Source of the DNA: an uncultured Ruminococcus sp.
Lineage (GTDB): Bacteria; Bacillota; Clostridia; Oscillospirales; Ruminococcaceae
DNA: 11,278 nt
Direction of reading: 5' to 3'
NCBI GenBank assembly: GCA_947174085.1
Contig: CAMWHN010000041.1
Span: 1-11,278 of the forward strand
Position numbers and translations under genes: made by a program. The notes beneath the pieces are model-generated. The model was not told where the DNA came from. It ran no database searches and worked only from the letters and a program-made list of their open reading frames with translations. Positions 1 to 6,262 of the stretch are shown here, piece by piece. Positions within the stretch are counted from its first letter, which is position 1; every line of letters begins with the position of its first letter.

Positions 1-266
1 AGAAAATATGAAGGGAGGGAAAATCTAGGGTATGGGTATTATTATTTATTATAAGAATTGTAACTTTATTTGCTCCTTTCTTAAAAATGTTTGCAATACT
101 TTTGCTTTCAACAATTCCGCTTTCTGTTATTTATTATCCAAACATAAACATGAGTAAATTTAAAAAAATTTTTTTCACAGTTGTAGTAATAGTATTAACT
201 TGTGTTGCTATTGTATTTTGGGCTTTAAAGCCTCTCCTCTAAATTAAATAGCTTATAAAATAAAAT
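1..266. other. Left-edge region without a secure gene
   Basis: This stretch holds no gene I can call with confidence. It contains a ribosome-binding-like AAGGGAGGG at 11-19, an ATG at 32 that opens a 41-codon frame with no protein-like character, and a strongly hydrophobic plus-strand frame that ends at 242 (listed separately). A frame open from the left edge closes with TAG at 26-28 and could be the tail of an upstream gene, but nine codons are too few to judge. Confidence 0.4.
87..242 (+). CDS. Possible small two-helix membrane protein, start uncertain
   Basis: I do not recognise this protein. From the first in-frame ATG it is 51 residues and very hydrophobic. One helix covers roughly residues 1-17, a short polar stretch with SKFKK follows, and a second helix (VVVIVLTCVAIVFWAL) precedes the final KPLL. 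The same frame stays open and hydrophobic upstream to a TGA at 9-11 but has no ATG there, and no ribosome binding site precedes the ATG at 87. A good one, AAGGGAGGG at 11-19, stands before an ATG at 32 in another frame, so a one-base indel around GGG at 34-36 may have broken a gene of about 69 codons. It is the only plus-strand candidate and converges on the S41 protease gene across a terminator. It could be a remnant, a real small protein, or chance. Confidence 0.3.
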   Translation: MFAILLLSTIPLSVIYYPNINMSKFKKIFFTVVVIVLTCVAIVFWALKPLL

Positions 267-297
267 GCTCCAGAATCATTCTCTGGAGCTTTTATTG
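262..297. terminator. Bidirectional intrinsic terminator
   Basis: A perfect 8-bp stem, GCTCCAGA (267-274) and TCTGGAGC (282-289), encloses a 7-base loop. It is flanked by AAAAT on the left and TTTTATT on the right, so both strands give a GC-rich hairpin followed by a U-run. It starts 10 bases past the stop codon of the minus-strand S41 protease gene and would also end any transcript of the plus-strand small frame. Confidence 0.85.
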
Positions 298-298
298 A

Positions 299-1462
299 TT
301 AATTTTCAAATAAAGCCATTGCTTCGGCAAGCTGTAAATCTGTTTCAGGATTTGGATTTGCAGTTAACACAAAATTTTCTGCTGGTTCTATTACAATATC
401 TGGTGTCAAGCCTACACCCTGATAGCATTCAGAAACAGAAGTCTGATAAGTTGCCACTGTAAGAGATAACCCTGCTCCGTCATGCATACGAGTCGTTACT
501 TGCATGATACCTTTGCCAAAAGTCTGCGTTCCGACAAGTTTTGCCTGTTTAAAATCTCTTAAAGAAGCTGAAAACAATTCAGCAGCACTTGCAGAATTTT
601 CGTTCACAAGTACAACCATAGGCAAATTAATTTCATTAGCATCAGATACAACTACATTTTCTGTTACACCACCATGATATGTTGCTGTGGCAATGACACC
701 TTCCGGAAGCAAAGGGTCTAGCATTTTTTCAAGAGAATCTAATAAACCGCCTCCATTATCACGCACATCAAAAATAAATCCTGTTGCGCCGTCATTCTGT
801 AATTTTTCCAGAATATTTAAAAACTGTTCTACAGTATTTTCACGAAAATTTGTAATTTTAATATAGCCGATTTGATTTTCTAACATTTGCCCTTTTACAG
901 TCACTAAATCAAATGTTTTTCTAATCACATCATAATTTAATTTTTTATTATCACGTTGAATCGTAATTGCTACGCTTGTATCTTCTTCGCCTTTGACATT
1001 AGCAATAGATTCTAAATAGCCATATTCTAAAATATCCTGATTTTCAACAGCAATTAGAATATCATCTATTTGCAAACCTGCTTGTTCTGCGGGTGAATTT
1101 TCTTGTACTTCAACAATTTTAGGATAACCATCTTCATTTTTTACTACAGTAATACCAATACCAATAGTCTTACCAGATTCTTTTGTGATAAACTCTTGAT
1201 ATTCTTCTGCTGTTAAATACTGGGAATATCTATCGCCTAAGCCTGCCACATAGCCTTTTAGCATAGTATCTATTAAATCCTGTTCTGTTTCCTCATCTAA
1301 ATCTAAATAATAATTATTTTGAATATAATTATCTAATTCCTGCAATCTGGAATATTTATTTAATTTTTGCTTTATTATCCATAAAGTGAAAAAACAAGTT
1401 AATAACGCAGTAAATACACATGCTATGATTGTAAAACTAAGATTTATTTTTTTAGATTTCAT
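299..1462 (-). CDS. S41-family C-terminal processing protease (CtpA/CtpB type)
   Basis: Membrane-anchored serine protease of the tail-specific/C-terminal processing family, 387 residues, acting outside the membrane. Residues 8-30 form one N-terminal membrane helix. A PDZ domain follows at about 95-180 (IGIGI, then ENSPAEQAGLQIDDIL), then the S41 core. The catalytic residues can be placed: Ser292 in NENSASAAE, Lys317 in TFGKG 25 residues later, and Gln321, matching the Ser-Lys-Gln spacing of E. coli Prc and B. subtilis CtpB. The core motif DVRDNGGG (232-239) is intact and the length is normal for the family. The ATG has AGGAG at 1477-1481, a rather long 14 bases upstream. It lies downstream of ftsE-ftsX-M23, as ctpB follows ftsEX in B. 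subtilis. It may process the hydrolase or a regulator; that substrate is inference. A terminator separates it from the M23 gene, so its expression may be reduced or come from its own promoter. Confidence 0.93.
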   Translation of the reverse strand: MKSKKINLSFTIIACVFTALLTCFFTLWIIKQKLNKYSRLQELDNYIQNNYYLDLDEETEQDLIDTMLKGYVAGLGDRYSQYLTAEEYQEFITKESGKTIGIGITVVKNEDGYPKIVEVQENSPAEQAGLQIDDILIAVENQDILEYGYLESIANVKGEEDTSVAITIQRDNKKLNYDVIRKTFDLVTVKGQMLENQIGYIKITNFRENTVEQFLNILEKLQNDGATGFIFDVRDNGGGLLDSLEKMLDPLLPEGVIATATYHGGVTENVVVSDANEINLPMVVLVNENSASAAELFSASLRDFKQAKLVGTQTFGKGIMQVTTRMHDGAGLSLTVATYQTSVSECYQGVGLTPDIVIEPAENFVLTANPNPETDLQLAEAMALFEN

Positions 1463-1495
1463 AAAAAATTATTCAGCTCCTGTCTAAAATATAAC

Positions 1496-1531
1496 TATAA
1501 AAACAGGGACAGGAAAAATGCCTGTCCCTGT
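1496..1531 (-). terminator. Intrinsic terminator after the M23 gene
   Basis: A perfect 11-bp stem (arms 1503-1513 and 1521-1531) with a 7-base loop is followed, reading the minus strand, by TTTTTATAG. It begins 5 bases after the stop codon of the M23 peptidase gene. It should end most ftsE-ftsX-M23 transcripts before the S41 protease gene, which begins only 34 bases further on. Confidence 0.9.
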
Positions 1532-1536
1532 GCATG

Positions 1537-3168
1537 TTAATAATTCAGATAATTGCTCGGGTTGACAGCAGTTCCGTCTTTACGAACTTCAAAATGCAAG
1601 TGATACCCTGTAGAATAGCCAGTTGTTCCGACATAGCCAATCGTTTGTCCTTTTTCTACCGTATCGCCAACAGATACAAGTACTGATTCCAAATGTGCAT
1701 ACATAGTAGAATAAGTACCGTCTTCGTGGTCAATCAGAACATAATTGCCATAGCCGTTTCCACAGCAATTACTACTTTTGCCATAATTATGAGTACAACT
1801 TGTATTAATTTTAATTACTTTTCCGGAACGGGAAGCAACGGCATCTGCACCAGCATTTTGTGCAATATCAATGCCTTTATGCGTTGTTCCCCAACGAGAA
1901 CCGAATGTACTGGAAATATAATAATAATTTGGGCAAGGCCAAGCAAATGCAGTATCATCATAATCTTGTTTTGTTTCAGTGGTTGTTGGCTGTATAGGTG
2001 GTTCTGTTGGCGGTTCTGTTTCTGGCATAGTTGCCGGAACTTCTGGAGCTGATTCTGGTGCAACTGGTTCTGTAGTGGTTGTAGTAGTTGTTGTAGTTGT
2101 AGTTGTTGTAGTTGTACTAGTAGTAGTTGTTTTTGTTATATTTGTTGTAACAACTGGCTGTTTATTTGAACTTACAGGAGCAGTCGTTAATTCTGTATTG
2201 ATAGAATTTGTTGTCGATTTATTAGAAATTGCAGTTGTATTTGTCGTAGTAGCCGTTGTTTTTTTCTTAGCTATTGTAATACTTGTGCTTGTACTTGCAC
2301 TTGTAGTCATTGCTTTTTTCAAAGCTTCTTCTGCTTCCTTGCGTTTTCTTTCTTCTTCCGCACGGCGAATTTGTTCCCGAATTTCTTCTTCTGCCTGTTC
2401 CGCACGTTTATTATCTTCTTCTAGTTGCGCAATTGTTTTATTTGCGGATTCTTTTTCAAGTGCAAGGCGTTCTTGTTCTACTTCGGAATCTGCATAAGCA
2501 TTTTGCAATTCCTGCATAGAATTTTTCATTTCTAATTGCTTTTCTTTTTTACTAGCCTGTGCTTGTTCCTGTTCTGCTTTCTGAGATTCTAAAACAGCTA
2601 AATTTTCATGATAGTCTTCTAATTCTTGTTTTAAATTATTTACAAGTTCATCATCATGTTTTGCGACACAAGAAATCAACTCATATTTAGATAATAAATC
2701 ATAAAAATCTGTTGCGCCTACTAATGCAGAAGCAAGACTATCATTGCCGTTAACATACATGGCTCTTAAACGCAATTTAAATTCTTCAAGACCTGTATTA
2801 ATATTTTCTTCTTGTTCGGCAATCAAACTTTCCATATCTGCAATATCCTGTTGCAGATAAAAAATATTTTCTTTAATGGCTTCTAATTCCGTGTCTAAAA
2901 TCAACATATTATTTTGCAATACATCAATTTTATCTTGTAAAGCAATCTGATAAGCTTGTTCTTGTTTCTGATTTTCAGAAAATTTTGCAAGCTGATTTTC
3001 AAAATCCTGAATTTTCTTATTATTTTCTTGTTTTCTGGCTTCCAGCTCTGCAATCGTTGTTGCCGCATAAGATGTCGCCATCGGTCTAGTAATTTTTCCA
3101 GCTGAAAATCCAACACAAGTCATAATTGCCAGACATACTGCTAGTGCTTTTTTCCATTTCGTATTCAT
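1537..3168 (-). CDS. Secreted coiled-coil M23 (LytM) peptidoglycan hydrolase, EnvC/PcsB-like
   Basis: Predicted exported murein endopeptidase of 543 residues, probably the effector switched on by FtsEX. Residues 1-36 look like a signal peptide (MNTKWKK, a hydrophobic core, then ATSYA). Residues 38-287 are coiled coil and include the PcsB/EnvC-type hairpin region RAMYVNGNDSLASALVGATD (135-154). Residues 288-400 form a low-complexity Thr/Ser then Pro/Glu linker with a run of 15 Thr. The C-terminal M23 domain spans about 408-543. All LytM zinc and catalytic positions are present: His430 and Asp434 (HKGID), His492 (YAHL), His523 and His525 (HLHF). It should therefore be an active enzyme, unlike E. 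coli EnvC, whose LytM domain is degenerate. Four Cys (412, 458, 468, 469) lie in this domain, three of them in a local insertion. The gene follows ftsX by 65 bases. The upstream AAAGGAGAG (3198-3206) is 29 bases from the ATG, but an in-frame TAA just upstream rules out an earlier start. Confidence 0.92.
   Translation of the reverse strand: MNTKWKKALAVCLAIMTCVGFSAGKITRPMATSYAATTIAELEARKQENNKKIQDFENQLAKFSENQKQEQAYQIALQDKIDVLQNNMLILDTELEAIKENIFYLQQDIADMESLIAEQEENINTGLEEFKLRLRAMYVNGNDSLASALVGATDFYDLLSKYELISCVAKHDDELVNNLKQELEDYHENLAVLESQKAEQEQAQASKKEKQLEMKNSMQELQNAYADSEVEQERLALEKESANKTIAQLEEDNKRAEQAEEEIREQIRRAEEERKRKEAEEALKKAMTTSASTSTSITIAKKKTTATTTNTTAISNKSTTNSINTELTTAPVSSNKQPVVTTNITKTTTTSTTTTTTTTTTTTTTTEPVAPESAPEVPATMPETEPPTEPPIQPTTTETKQDYDDTAFAWPCPNYYYISSTFGSRWGTTHKGIDIAQNAGADAVASRSGKVIKINTSCTHNYGKSSNCCGNGYGNYVLIDHEDGTYSTMYAHLESVLVSVGDTVEKGQTIGYVGTTGYSTGYHLHFEVRKDGTAVNPSNYLNY
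2071..2130 (-). repeat. Trinucleotide tract encoding poly-threonine
   Basis: On the plus strand the tract is an irregular run of TGT and AGT triplets with one GGT, broken once by ACT at 2116-2118. On the coding strand it gives 15 Thr, one Ser and 4 more Thr in the linker of the M23 hydrolase. Codons alternate irregularly between ACA and ACT, so it is not a pure microsatellite, but slippage in units of three would change linker length without a frameshift. It also produces a spurious poly-Val frame on the plus strand. Confidence 0.85.
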
Positions 3169-3177
3169 AAAAACTTA

Positions 3178-3206
3178 TCTGCCAAAAGCAGAATCCACTC
3201 TCCTTT
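3178..3206 (-). promoter_or_regulatory. Distant ribosome binding site plus hairpin before the M23 gene
   Basis: The only good Shine-Dalgarno sequence, AAAGGAGAG (3198-3206), is 29 bases from the ATG at 3168. Between them lies a small perfect hairpin, TCTGC/GCAGA (arms 3178-3182 and 3188-3192, 5-base loop). Folded, the hairpin removes 15 bases and leaves an effective spacing of about 14. A GTG two bases after the AGGAG would open only a 7-codon frame ending in TAA before the ATG. Either reading suggests that start-site access is structured; the function is inference. Confidence 0.4.
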
Positions 3207-3233
3207 AACCTAGTAAATTATTATAATTTATCA

Positions 3234-4139
3234 TTAAACATTAATATATTTTTTAGTGCTAACAGCACTGCCAACAGCTCCGATACAAGCACCACCTAAG
3301 ACATATGCCAGTGTAACAGGTAAATAAATATCATGAAACTGAATTACACTGCCGATGCCAATAATATTTAATAACGCTACTTGATTTTCTAAAATTCCCA
3401 CAACTGCATCATAAACAAGCCAAGTAATGACCAAAGCCCCACACCCTGCAAAAAAGCCTGTTATCATACCTTCTATAAAAAACGGCAAACGAATAAACGC
3501 ATCTGTTGCACCGACATATTTCATAATTTGAATTTCTTCACGGCGGGAATATACACTTGCTTTAGTTGTATTAGAAATAATTACCATAGAAACAACTATC
3601 ATGGCTAAAATAATTGCGCCCATTACCCAAGTTAAAATTAATCTTAATTGCGTTAAGACATTTACAAAATCATATGGCGCACGGATAGAATAAATATTTT
3701 CTAAATTTTCAAACTGTGAAACTGTTTTTGTAATCTGTTCAATATCTTTGATTTTAATCCGGAACGAATCTACTAACGGATTATCATCGCCAAGTGATTC
3801 AAATAAAACATCATAATCTGACATTTGTTCTTTTAATGCAAGATAGGCATCTTCTTTGGAATAAAAACTCACTTCTTCTACATTGGGCATATTTAAAATC
3901 TGATTACCGATTTCGTTTAATTTTTCTACACTTGTATTATCTTCCATATATACAATAATTTCGTTTTTAGATTCCACGCCACCAATCATAGAATTGACAT
4001 TTTGATAGCCTAAGACAGAAACGCCAACTAATAACAACGAAACCAGCAACACACAGAACGAAGCAAATGCCATCATTCGATTTTTCCAGATATTTTCTAT
4101 GCCTTGTTCTACTAGATACCGGACACCGCTAATTTTCAT
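3234..4139 (-). CDS. ftsX: Cell-division ABC transporter permease FtsX
   Basis: Membrane subunit of the FtsEX complex, which couples cytoplasmic ATP hydrolysis to activation of peptidoglycan hydrolases outside the cell. At 301 residues it has the usual FtsX layout: one membrane helix at about 23-45, an extracellular domain at about 46-165 where a coiled-coil hydrolase is expected to dock, then three helices at about 168-192, 222-247 and 274-294. The conserved cytoplasmic loop SRREEIQIMKYVGATDAFIR (198-217) is present. A GTG nine bases upstream is also in frame, but AGGTGG at 4145-4150 lies 5 bases before the ATG at 4139, so I chose the ATG. The start overlaps the end of ftsE by 11 bases, implying translational coupling. 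The M23 coiled-coil gene directly downstream is its likely partner. Confidence 0.95.
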   Translation of the reverse strand: MKISGVRYLVEQGIENIWKNRMMAFASFCVLLVSLLLVGVSVLGYQNVNSMIGGVESKNEIIVYMEDNTSVEKLNEIGNQILNMPNVEEVSFYSKEDAYLALKEQMSDYDVLFESLGDDNPLVDSFRIKIKDIEQITKTVSQFENLENIYSIRAPYDFVNVLTQLRLILTWVMGAIILAMIVVSMVIISNTTKASVYSRREEIQIMKYVGATDAFIRLPFFIEGMITGFFAGCGALVITWLVYDAVVGILENQVALLNIIGIGSVIQFHDIYLPVTLAYVLGGACIGAVGSAVSTKKYINV

Positions 4140-4812
4140 CAAGTCCACCTACAATTTCATCAAACACAATTTGTCCCTCTGTAATATTAATAATTCTGCC
4201 ACCAAATCTACGAACTAACTCATGTTCATGTGTTACCATCAAAATAGTTGTCCCCTGCATATTAATACTTCTTAATAAATCAACAATTTCATAAGATAAT
4301 TCAGGGTCAATATTTCCTGTTGGCTCGTCCGCAATAATTAATTTTGGGTCATTGACTAACGCTCTGGCAATTGCCACACGTTGTTTTTCACCGCCAGATA
4401 GTTCTGTTGGATAAGCATGTACTTTCGCCTGCAAACCGACAAGACTAATCACATAAGAAACACGTTTCCGAATATATTTTCTGGGCGCATCAATGACACG
4501 CAATACAAATGCAATATTTTCATATACTGTCATAGAAGAAATTAATCTGAAATCCTGAAATACAATGCCAATTGTCCGCCTTAATTCTGGGATTTTCCGT
4601 TTTTTTAATCTATTTAACTGATAGCCATTTACTGTTACAATTCCGCTAGTTGCCTCAATTTCTTTTAATAATAATTTAATCAAAGTACTTTTACCAGCAC
4701 CGGACGCACCGACCACAAATGCAAAATCTCCGTCATTAATTTTTAAATTCACATGTTCGAGTGCATCTACACCACTGGAATATGTCACAGAAACGTCTTT
4801 TAATTCTACCAT
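4129..4812 (-). CDS. ftsE: Cell-division ATP-binding protein FtsE
   Basis: Cytoplasmic ABC ATPase of the FtsEX complex, 227 residues. All nucleotide-binding motifs are intact: Walker A GASGAGKST (35-43), the Q-loop in VFQDFRL, signature LSGGEKQRVAIARAL, Walker B LIIADEPTGNID and the switch histidine in MVTHEH. The wording of these motifs and pairing with ftsX separate it from other small ABC ATPases such as LolD. I start it at the ATG at 4812, where the frame reads MVELKDVSVTY, with a weak GGTG six bases upstream. An in-frame TTG at 4824 adds four residues but has no ribosome binding site. The 115-base gap before it carries repeated AGGCAAA sequences and a possible TATAAT at 4836-4841, so initiation here may be regulated. 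It heads the block ftsE, ftsX, M23 hydrolase. Confidence 0.96.
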   Translation of the reverse strand: MVELKDVSVTYSSGVDALEHVNLKINDGDFAFVVGASGAGKSTLIKLLLKEIEATSGIVTVNGYQLNRLKKRKIPELRRTIGIVFQDFRLISSMTVYENIAFVLRVIDAPRKYIRKRVSYVISLVGLQAKVHAYPTELSGGEKQRVAIARALVNDPKLIIADEPTGNIDPELSYEIVDLLRSINMQGTTILMVTHEHELVRRFGGRIINITEGQIVFDEIVGGLDEN

Positions 4813-4850
4813 AAAGCACACCAATTTTCTGAAATATTATAAATTTATCA

Positions 4851-4906
4851 AGGCAAAGTATTTGCCTAATCTCCGAAGTTCTGCAACCTACGGACATCAG
4901 GCAAAG
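4851..4906 (-). promoter_or_regulatory. Alternative stem structure or operator upstream of ftsE
   Basis: The minus strand carries TTTGCCT (4899-4905), a hairpin TCCG-AGGTT / AACTT-CGGA with one bulged base (4872-4894), AGGCAAA (4861-4867), and TTTGCCT again (4851-4857). The middle AGGCAAA can pair with either flanking copy: with the upstream one it closes a long stem around the inner hairpin, with the downstream one it makes a perfect 7-bp, 3-base-loop hairpin. Mutually exclusive stems suit a leader RNA, but the same pattern could be protein-binding half-sites near a promoter. No U-run follows, so it is not an ordinary terminator. Confidence 0.45.
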
Positions 4907-4927
4907 AACAGCATTTTTTAGAAAAAA

Positions 4928-6013
4928 CTAGAATTTTGTCGGTTCAGCCTGAAGATATTTTTTCACCATTAATGCAATTTTGAAAATAATTGCATGGTCA
5001 AATTCTCTCAAGTCAAGACCTGTTAATTTTTTAATTTTTTCCAGTCTATAAACAAGTGTATTACGATGAACAAATAATTTTCTCGAAGTTTCTGAAACGT
5101 TTAAATTATTTTCAAAAAATCTCTGAATTGTAAACAGCGTCTCATGGTCAAGAGATTCAATACTGCCACGCTTAAACACTTCATGCAGGAAAGTTTCACA
5201 AAGTGTCGCTGGCAAATGATAAATTAATCTTGCAATGCCCAAGTTATCATAGCTAACAATAATCTTATCTGTATCAAATACTTTTCCGACTTCCAGTGCA
5301 GTTTGTGCTTCTTTAAAAGAACGTGACAAATCTTTTACACTAGTAACTGAAGTACCAATGCCGACATTAACTCTGGTATAAAATTCACTGCTCAAAGTAT
5401 CTGCAATGGAACGGGCAAGTTTTTCTAAATCTTTAGAATCTACACTGCTTTTAATTTCTTTTACAAGCACAATATCAGATTCTGTAATATTAAATACAAA
5501 ATCTTTGTTTTTATCTGGGAATAAATTCTGAATCACATCATAAGCAGAAATATCATTAGAAGAAACAATTCTGATTAATAATACCACACGGCTAATTTCC
5601 GCATTAAAATGCAATTCTCTTGCTTTAATTACAATATCTCCGGGCAGAACATTATCTAATACAACATTTTTGATAAAATTATTTCTATCATATTTTTCAT
5701 CATAATACTGCTTAATATTAGAGAGTGTAATTGCGAGAATACTTGCATATTTAGCAGCAGTATCATCTGTACCCTCTACGAATACAGCATAATCCGGCTT
5801 TGTATGTGCGCCAAAAGGCTTATACGTATAACCATCTCTTACAAAAATATCATGGGTATCACTCAAATCCAGTGATACAAATTCATTTGTTGTCCCGACT
5901 TTTGACATTTCACTACAAGCAATAATCGTAGCACTTTCATCTACAACGCCAATTGTTGCATCCATTGTATCACGCATCTGATGTACAAGACCTTGGAACA
6001 ATCTGTTTGACAT
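4928..6013 (-). CDS. PucR/CdaR-family transcriptional regulator
   Basis: DNA-binding regulator of 361 residues with the PucR/CdaR layout. The N-terminal region (about 1-100) resembles a small-molecule sensing domain, with no ligand inferable from sequence. A degenerate GGDEF-like middle domain spans about 140-255. The C-terminal PucR-type helix-turn-helix spans about 291-350 (FFENNLNVSETSRKLFVHRN, then TLVYRLEKIKKLTGLDLREF). No membrane helix is seen, so it is cytoplasmic. AAAGGAAA at 6021-6028 supports the ATG. It has its own extended -10 promoter and an inverted repeat across it, which would fit autoregulation. It lies 115 bases upstream of ftsE on the same strand without a clear terminator between, so it could influence or co-transcribe with the division genes; that link is inference. 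Relatives often control sugar-acid or purine catabolism, but no such genes are nearby. Confidence 0.87.
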   Translation of the reverse strand: MSNRLFQGLVHQMRDTMDATIGVVDESATIIACSEMSKVGTTNEFVSLDLSDTHDIFVRDGYTYKPFGAHTKPDYAVFVEGTDDTAAKYASILAITLSNIKQYYDEKYDRNNFIKNVVLDNVLPGDIVIKARELHFNAEISRVVLLIRIVSSNDISAYDVIQNLFPDKNKDFVFNITESDIVLVKEIKSSVDSKDLEKLARSIADTLSSEFYTRVNVGIGTSVTSVKDLSRSFKEAQTALEVGKVFDTDKIIVSYDNLGIARLIYHLPATLCETFLHEVFKRGSIESLDHETLFTIQRFFENNLNVSETSRKLFVHRNTLVYRLEKIKKLTGLDLREFDHAIIFKIALMVKKYLQAEPTKF

Positions 6014-6051
6014 AAGGCAATTTCCTTTCTGTTTTTATTTTATTATTTGCT

Positions 6052-6116
6052 GTTACGCAATCTGTATGATAGATATATCTAAAATTATGCCCTCTCTACA
6101 TATTACAGATTGTAAC
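6052..6116. repeat. Inverted repeat upstream of the PucR-type regulator
   Basis: The arm GTTACGCAATCTGTA (6052-6066) and the arm TACAGATTGTAAC (6104-6116) are reverse complements except for two extra bases (GC) in the first, separated by 37 bases. The right arm covers the putative -10 element of the regulator gene. The dyad may be paired operator half-sites for autoregulation, or a stem in the mRNA leader if transcription starts further upstream. Confidence 0.5.
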
Positions 6117-6120
6117 ATAT
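6109..6120 (-). promoter_or_regulatory. Extended -10 promoter for the PucR-type regulator
   Basis: Minus-strand TG-T-TACAAT gives an extended -10 (TACAAT at 6109-6114) without a convincing -35; at 17-base spacing the hexamer reads ATATCA. Transcription would start near 6102, leaving a leader of about 88 bases. The 12-base string ATATGTTACAAT here is identical to that at the ddl promoter. Confidence 0.5.
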
Positions 6121-6262
6121 AATTATGAACATGATATTAATAAACTGTTAATTTTATTTTTATTTTCGTGAAAATGGTGAATTTATTCAAAATGATTTGT
6201 TTAATCATCACAAAAATCAAGTTTTTTCAAATTTTAATCTGTAACTATTCTGTAATTTTTAA

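Noticed and set aside
388..392. Unusual-looking VSKRS loop as an odd feature of ArgS (residue numbers)
   Set aside because: Departures from KMSKS are normal in arginyl-tRNA synthetases, so this is not anomalous.
1979..2497. Long plus-strand frame rich in Val and Ser
   Set aside because: It is the antisense shadow of the poly-Thr and coiled-coil part of the M23 gene; its Val run mirrors the Thr codons and it has no ribosome binding site.
3214..3230. TAAATTA/TAATTTA dyad between ftsX and the M23 gene
   Set aside because: It contains only A and T in a very AT-rich gap, so chance is a sufficient explanation.
4836..4841. TATAAT as a definite promoter for ftsE
   Set aside because: No -35 or extended -10 accompanies it, and such hexamers are common in DNA this AT-rich; it is mentioned only as a possibility.
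6192..6208. ATGATT/AATCAT hairpin after argS as its terminator
   Set aside because: A 6-bp AT-rich stem with only TTTTG after it on the minus strand is too weak to call; I see no other clear terminator in 6121-6262.
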